Position numbers and translations under genes: made by a program. The notes beneath the pieces are model-generated. The model was not told the DNA's origin. It did not search any database and saw only the letters and a list, made by a program, of their open reading frames with translations. Positions 60,600 through 64,000 of a stretch of DNA of 64,000 bases are shown here, piece after piece (position 1 is the first letter of the stretch; the number at the start of each line of letters is the position of its first letter). This DNA comes from Bosea sp. Tri-49 (GTDB taxonomy: Bacteria; Pseudomonadota; Alphaproteobacteria; Rhizobiales; Beijerinckiaceae). The DNA is taken from contig NZ_CP017946.1 in assembly GCF_003952665.1 (NCBI RefSeq), forward strand, positions 5,289,001-5,353,000. The letters are read 5' to 3'.

Positions 60600-62213
60600 A
60601 TGCCAGCCGACATCACATCATCCTCTGTCCGTCCGACCGTTCGGGAAGCCGTGCTGGACCTGCTGCGTCAGCTTGGGATCGACACGGTCTTCGGCAATCC
60701 CGGCTCGACCGAATTGCCGATGTTCCGGGAGTATCCCGAGGACTTCCGCTATGTGCTCGGCCTGCAGGAAGCGGTCGTGGTCGGCATGGCTGATGGCTAT
60801 GCCCAGGCGACGCGCAATGCGGCGCTGGTCAACCTGCACTCCGCCGCTGGCGTCGGCCATGCGATGGGCAACATCTTCACGGCGTTCAAGAACCAGACGC
60901 CACTGCTGATCACCGCCGGCCAGCAGGCGCGCTCGATCCTGCCCTTCGACCCGTTCCTCGCCTCGGTGCAGGCGACCGAGCTGCCGAAGCCTTACGTCAA
61001 ATGGGCGATCGAGCCTGCGCGGGGCGCCGACCTGCCGCTTGCCCTGGCGCGGGCCTATCACATCGCGATGCAGCCGCCGCGCGGCCCGGTCTTCATCTCG
61101 ATCCCGGCCGATGACTGGGACCAGCCGGGCGAGTTCGTCCTGCCGCGCCGGGTCAGCCAGGCGCTGGCGCCGGCCCCGGACGCGATTGCTGCGGTCGCGG
61201 AACGCCTGAACGCCAGCAGGCGGCCGGCCTTCGTCGTCGGCGCCGGCGTCGCGCGCGACCAGGCTGTCGACGATGTCGTCGCGCTGGCCGAGCGCCATCA
61301 GGCTTCGATCTATGTCCCGCCGATGTGCGCGCGCTGTGGTTTCCCCGAGCGCCATCCCCAGTTCTGCGGCTTCCTGCCGGCGATGCGCGAGAGGATCGTC
61401 GAGCGCCTCGCCCCTCATGACTTCATCCTCGTGCTGGGTGCACCGGCCTTTACCTATCATGTCGAGGGCAGCGGGCCGCACATTCCGGAAGGTGCGCAGC
61501 TGGCGCAGATCGTCGACGATCCGCAGCAGGCGGCCTGGTCTCCGGTCGGCGACAGCGTCGTCGCCAGTCTCGATCTCGCGGTGCGCGCGCTCCTCGCCGT
61601 GAGTGCTCCTCGCCAGGGGCGCGAGGCATCGCTCTCCCGCCCCGTCCCGCAGGTCGCGTCGCCCGGCTTGCCGATGTCGGCAGCCTATGCGCTCTCGGTG
61701 ATCGAGCGGGAACGCCACGCCGACGATGTCGTGGTCGAGGAGGCGCCGAGCACCCGCTCGACCATCCAGACCTATCTGCCGATGAGCGGCGCCGACAGCT
61801 TCTACACCATGGCGAGCGGCGGGCTCGGACACAGCATGCCGGCGGCGGTCGGCGTCGCATTGGCGCGTCAGCGCATGAAGCAGCCGGGGCGGGTGATCGC
61901 GCTGATCGGCGACGGCTCCAGCCTCTATTCGATCCAGGCGCTCTATAGCGCGGCGCAGCTCGACCTGCCGATCACCTTCCTGATCCTCAACAATCGCCGC
62001 TATGCAGCGCTGCAGGAATTCGCCCCGGTCTTCGGCTACGCGCCGAACGACAAGCCGGCCGGGACCGAGCTGCCGGGCATCGATTTCGCGCAACTGGCTG
62101 GTGGCCAGGGTGTGCCGGGCGAGCGGGTCGAGCGGCCCGAGGATCTCGCTCCGCGTCTGCGTGCCGCCTTCGCCGCGTCCGGCCCGAACCTGATCGACAT
62201 CGTGATCGCCTGA
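60600..62213 (+). CDS. mdlC: ThDP-dependent decarboxylase, benzoylformate decarboxylase-like
   Basis: This 537-residue thiamine-diphosphate enzyme resembles benzoylformate decarboxylase (MdlC). The N-terminal domain has TVFGNPGSTELPMFREYP with the Ser/Glu region, then AAGVGHAMGNIFTAFKNQTPLLITAGQQAR. The central domain has RPAFVVGAGVARDQAVDD, and the ThDP motif is GDGSSLY to ILNN, that is, GDG-X24-NN. It decarboxylates an aromatic 2-oxo acid to the aldehyde, which the next gene oxidises. GAGGGACGCGC precedes the ATG. Other 2-oxo acids remain possible as substrates. Confidence 0.85.
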   Translation: MPADITSSSVRPTVREAVLDLLRQLGIDTVFGNPGSTELPMFREYPEDFRYVLGLQEAVVVGMADGYAQATRNAALVNLHSAAGVGHAMGNIFTAFKNQTPLLITAGQQARSILPFDPFLASVQATELPKPYVKWAIEPARGADLPLALARAYHIAMQPPRGPVFISIPADDWDQPGEFVLPRRVSQALAPAPDAIAAVAERLNASRRPAFVVGAGVARDQAVDDVVALAERHQASIYVPPMCARCGFPERHPQFCGFLPAMRERIVERLAPHDFILVLGAPAFTYHVEGSGPHIPEGAQLAQIVDDPQQAAWSPVGDSVVASLDLAVRALLAVSAPRQGREASLSRPVPQVASPGLPMSAAYALSVIERERHADDVVVEEAPSTRSTIQTYLPMSGADSFYTMASGGLGHSMPAAVGVALARQRMKQPGRVIALIGDGSSLYSIQALYSAAQLDLPITFLILNNRRYAALQEFAPVFGYAPNDKPAGTELPGIDFAQLAGGQGVPGERVERPEDLAPRLRAAFAASGPNLIDIVIA

Positions 62214-62230
62214 GCTTCGAGGATCGAGAG

Positions 62231-63697
62231 ATGACCACCACCAGCACCGATGCCATCAACCTCCTGATCGACGGCAAGGCGATCGCAGCGACGGGCGGGG
62301 GCGTCTTCGAGCGTCGCAATCCACTCGACGGCTCCGTCGCGAGCCGCGCCGCTGCTGCGACGCCGGACGACGCACGCGCCGCGATGGATGCCGCCGCTCG
62401 TGCCTTCCCAGGCTGGTCGCAGACGCCCCCCGCGAAGCGCCGCGAATTGCTGGTCAAGGGTGCGCATGCGCTCGAGGCCCGCGCTGCCGACTTCACCGCC
62501 GCGATGTCGGCCGAGACCGGCGCCTCCGCCATCTGGGCCGGCTTCAACGTCCATCTCGCTGCCGACATGCTGATCGAGGCCGCTTCGCTGACGACGCAGA
62601 TCAGCGGCGAGGTCATTCCGTCCAACGTGCCTGGCAGCCTCGCCATGGCGATACGCCAACCGGCCGGCGTCGTGCTCGGCATGGCGCCGTGGAATGCGCC
62701 GGTCATCCTTGCTACGCGCGCCATCGCGATGCCGCTCGCCTGCGGCAACACCGTCGTGCTGAAGGGCTCGGAGCTCTGCCCGCGCACGCATGGGCTGATC
62801 ATTACGGCACTGCAGGAGGCGGGACTGCCTGATGGCGTCGTCAACTTCGTCACCAATGCGCCCGAGGACGCGGCCGAGGTCGTTGCGGCGATGGTGGCGC
62901 ATCCGGCTGTGCGGCGGGTCAACTTCACCGGCTCGACCCATGTCGGCCGCATCATCGCGAAGCTCTGCGCCGAGCATCTGAAGCCGGTCGTGCTGGAGCT
63001 GGGCGGCAAGGCGCCGGCGCTTGTCCTCGATGATGCCGATCTCAATGCGGCGGTCGCCGGCATCGCCTTCGGCGCCTTCGCCAATTCGGGCCAGATCTGC
63101 ATGTCGACCGAACGCATCGTGGTCGACAGCAAGGTCGCCGACGATTTCGTCGCGAAACTTGCCACCAAGGCAACGAGCCTGCCGCTGGGCGATCCGCGCA
63201 AGGGGCCGGTCGTGCTCGGTTCGGTCGTCGACATGAAGGCAGTCGAGCGCTGTAACGGCCTGATCGAAGATGCGCTGGCGAAGGGCGCGACGCTCGTTTG
63301 CGGCGGCAAGGCGGAGACGACGCTGTTCCCGGCGACACTGCTCGACCATGTCACCCCGGCGATGCGGATCTATGGCGAGGAGAGCTTCGGCCCAGTCAAG
63401 GCGATCGTCCGCGTCGACGGCGAGGAGGCGGCGATCGCTTGCGCCAACGACAATCCCTATGGGCTGTCGGCCGCCGTCTTCACCGGCGATACGGCGCGCG
63501 GCTGGCGCGTCGCCTCGCGGATCGAATCCGGCATCTGCCATGTCAACGGCCCGACCGTGCATGACGAGGCGCAGATGCCGTTCGGCGGCGTCAAGAACAG
63601 CGGCTATGGCCGCTTCGGCGGGCGTGCCGGCATCGAGGCCTTCACCGAGCTGCGCTGGCTGACGCTGCAGACCACGCCGCGGCACTACCCGTTCTAG
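62231..63697 (+). CDS. Aldehyde dehydrogenase (benzaldehyde/vanillin type)
   Basis: This 488-residue NAD(P)-dependent dehydrogenase has the nucleotide-binding GMAPWNAPVILATRAIAMPLACGNTVVLKGSE and GSTHVGRII. The general-base Glu is in VVLELGGKAPALVLDDAD and the catalytic Cys in SGQICMSTERIV. The C-terminal FGGVKNSGYGRFGG is conserved. It is 17 bases behind the decarboxylase, and the two would convert an aromatic 2-oxo acid to a carboxylate. The opening segment is typical of benzaldehyde/salicylaldehyde/vanillin dehydrogenases. Confidence 0.86.
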   Translation: MTTTSTDAINLLIDGKAIAATGGGVFERRNPLDGSVASRAAAATPDDARAAMDAAARAFPGWSQTPPAKRRELLVKGAHALEARAADFTAAMSAETGASAIWAGFNVHLAADMLIEAASLTTQISGEVIPSNVPGSLAMAIRQPAGVVLGMAPWNAPVILATRAIAMPLACGNTVVLKGSELCPRTHGLIITALQEAGLPDGVVNFVTNAPEDAAEVVAAMVAHPAVRRVNFTGSTHVGRIIAKLCAEHLKPVVLELGGKAPALVLDDADLNAAVAGIAFGAFANSGQICMSTERIVVDSKVADDFVAKLATKATSLPLGDPRKGPVVLGSVVDMKAVERCNGLIEDALAKGATLVCGGKAETTLFPATLLDHVTPAMRIYGEESFGPVKAIVRVDGEEAAIACANDNPYGLSAAVFTGDTARGWRVASRIESGICHVNGPTVHDEAQMPFGGVKNSGYGRFGGRAGIEAFTELRWLTLQTTPRHYPF

Positions 63698-63736
63698 ACG
63701 CGCCGAAGAGCGCGATCCAAGCCGAGGGAGGACAAG

Positions 63737-64000
63737 ATGATATCTGGGCAAGGCTCGATGACCACGCCATGCGGCTCGATCCCAGCGAATGCGCCGCCGA
63801 CGCGCCGGCAGACACTGGCACTGGCCGGTGCGGCGCTCCTATTTCCGGCATCCGCCGGCGGCCCAGCCCGCGCTGCGAGCTGGCGTCCGACCAAGAGCGT
63901 GCGGCTCGTGGTGCCCTTCGCCGCAGGCGGGGCCAACGACATCATCGCCCGCGTGCTCGGCGAGCAGTTGAGCGCGATGTGGCAGCAGCAGGTCTATATC
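63737..64000 (+). CDS. Tripartite tricarboxylate transporter (Bug/TctC) binding protein, 3' end outside window
   Basis: The first 88 residues of a Bug-family periplasmic binding protein are present. A signal with RRQTLALAGAALLFPASAGG ends near residue 46, then KSVRLVVPFAAGGANDIIARVLGEQL, the family's ligand-cradling opening. GAGGGAGGACAAG lies before the ATG at 63737. It is 39 bases downstream of the aldehyde dehydrogenase, so it may belong to the same operon and bind the aromatic or organic acid substrate. Confidence 0.83.
   Translation, partial: MISGQGSMTTPCGSIPANAPPTRRQTLALAGAALLFPASAGGPARAASWRPTKSVRLVVPFAAGGANDIIARVLGEQLSAMWQQQVYI

Overview
The window looks like a chromosomal segment of a GC-rich alphaproteobacterium of the order Hyphomicrobiales. 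A Bosea-like or related sulfur-oxidising soil organism is my best guess. The evidence is the CtrA-inhibitor SciP and FlbD inside a flagellar cluster, a NadQ-type regulator next to nadAB, and a Starkeya-like sox cluster with single-haem SoxA. I saw no insertion sequence, phage gene or CRISPR array.

Positions 1-20250 form an organosulfur (sulfonate/sulfone-type) utilisation island. It holds a TauABC/SsuABC-like transporter with two permeases, two SfnB/DszC-like flavin enzymes, two LLM-class flavin monooxygenases (SfnG-like and NtaA/DszA-like), a flavin reductase, a flavoprotein, two dipeptide-type binding proteins with one DppBC permease pair, two aldo/keto reductases (one frameshifted), a hydrolase without its catalytic serine, and an Rrf2 regulator. 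Nearly every transcription unit carries a copy of one A/T-rich, roughly 19-bp palindrome close to GTCTACTAA-N-TTAGTAGAC in its promoter. This looks like a local regulon, probably run by the Rrf2 protein. It is the most notable observation here.

Positions 20430-23875 encode an amino-acid-type ABC transporter (binding protein and two permeases, no ATPase). Positions 24130-27677 hold nadQ, a double inverted-repeat operator, nadA and nadB, without nadC. A tRNA-Met(CAT), a PmtA-like methyltransferase and mnmA follow. Positions 30133-42941 are a flagellar block: fliK with a sigma-54 promoter, flgD, sciP, fliF, fliG, fliH, fliN, flbD and flhA. CtrA-like boxes lie before sciP, fliF and flhA. The block is interrupted by an MFS transporter flanked by two paralogous exported Arg-rich mini-proteins that share an exact 35-bp repeat.

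An XRE-cupin regulator, an EamA exporter and a YbhN-type membrane protein (42948-45629) lead into a thiosulfate-oxidation (sox) cluster at 45809-58651. One arm is soxYZBCD, cytochrome c, an exported DsrE, soxF, cytochrome c2 and DUF305. The other arm is soxAX and soxH. soxT, the soxSR pair and soxW follow. A CueR-type promoter then drives a CopZ-like chaperone and a DUF411 protein. The right edge has a LysR regulator divergent from a benzoylformate decarboxylase, an aldehyde dehydrogenase and a truncated tripartite-transporter binding protein, which suggests aromatic 2-oxo-acid catabolism.

All calls come from reading the sequence and from knowledge of protein families. No database search was run.
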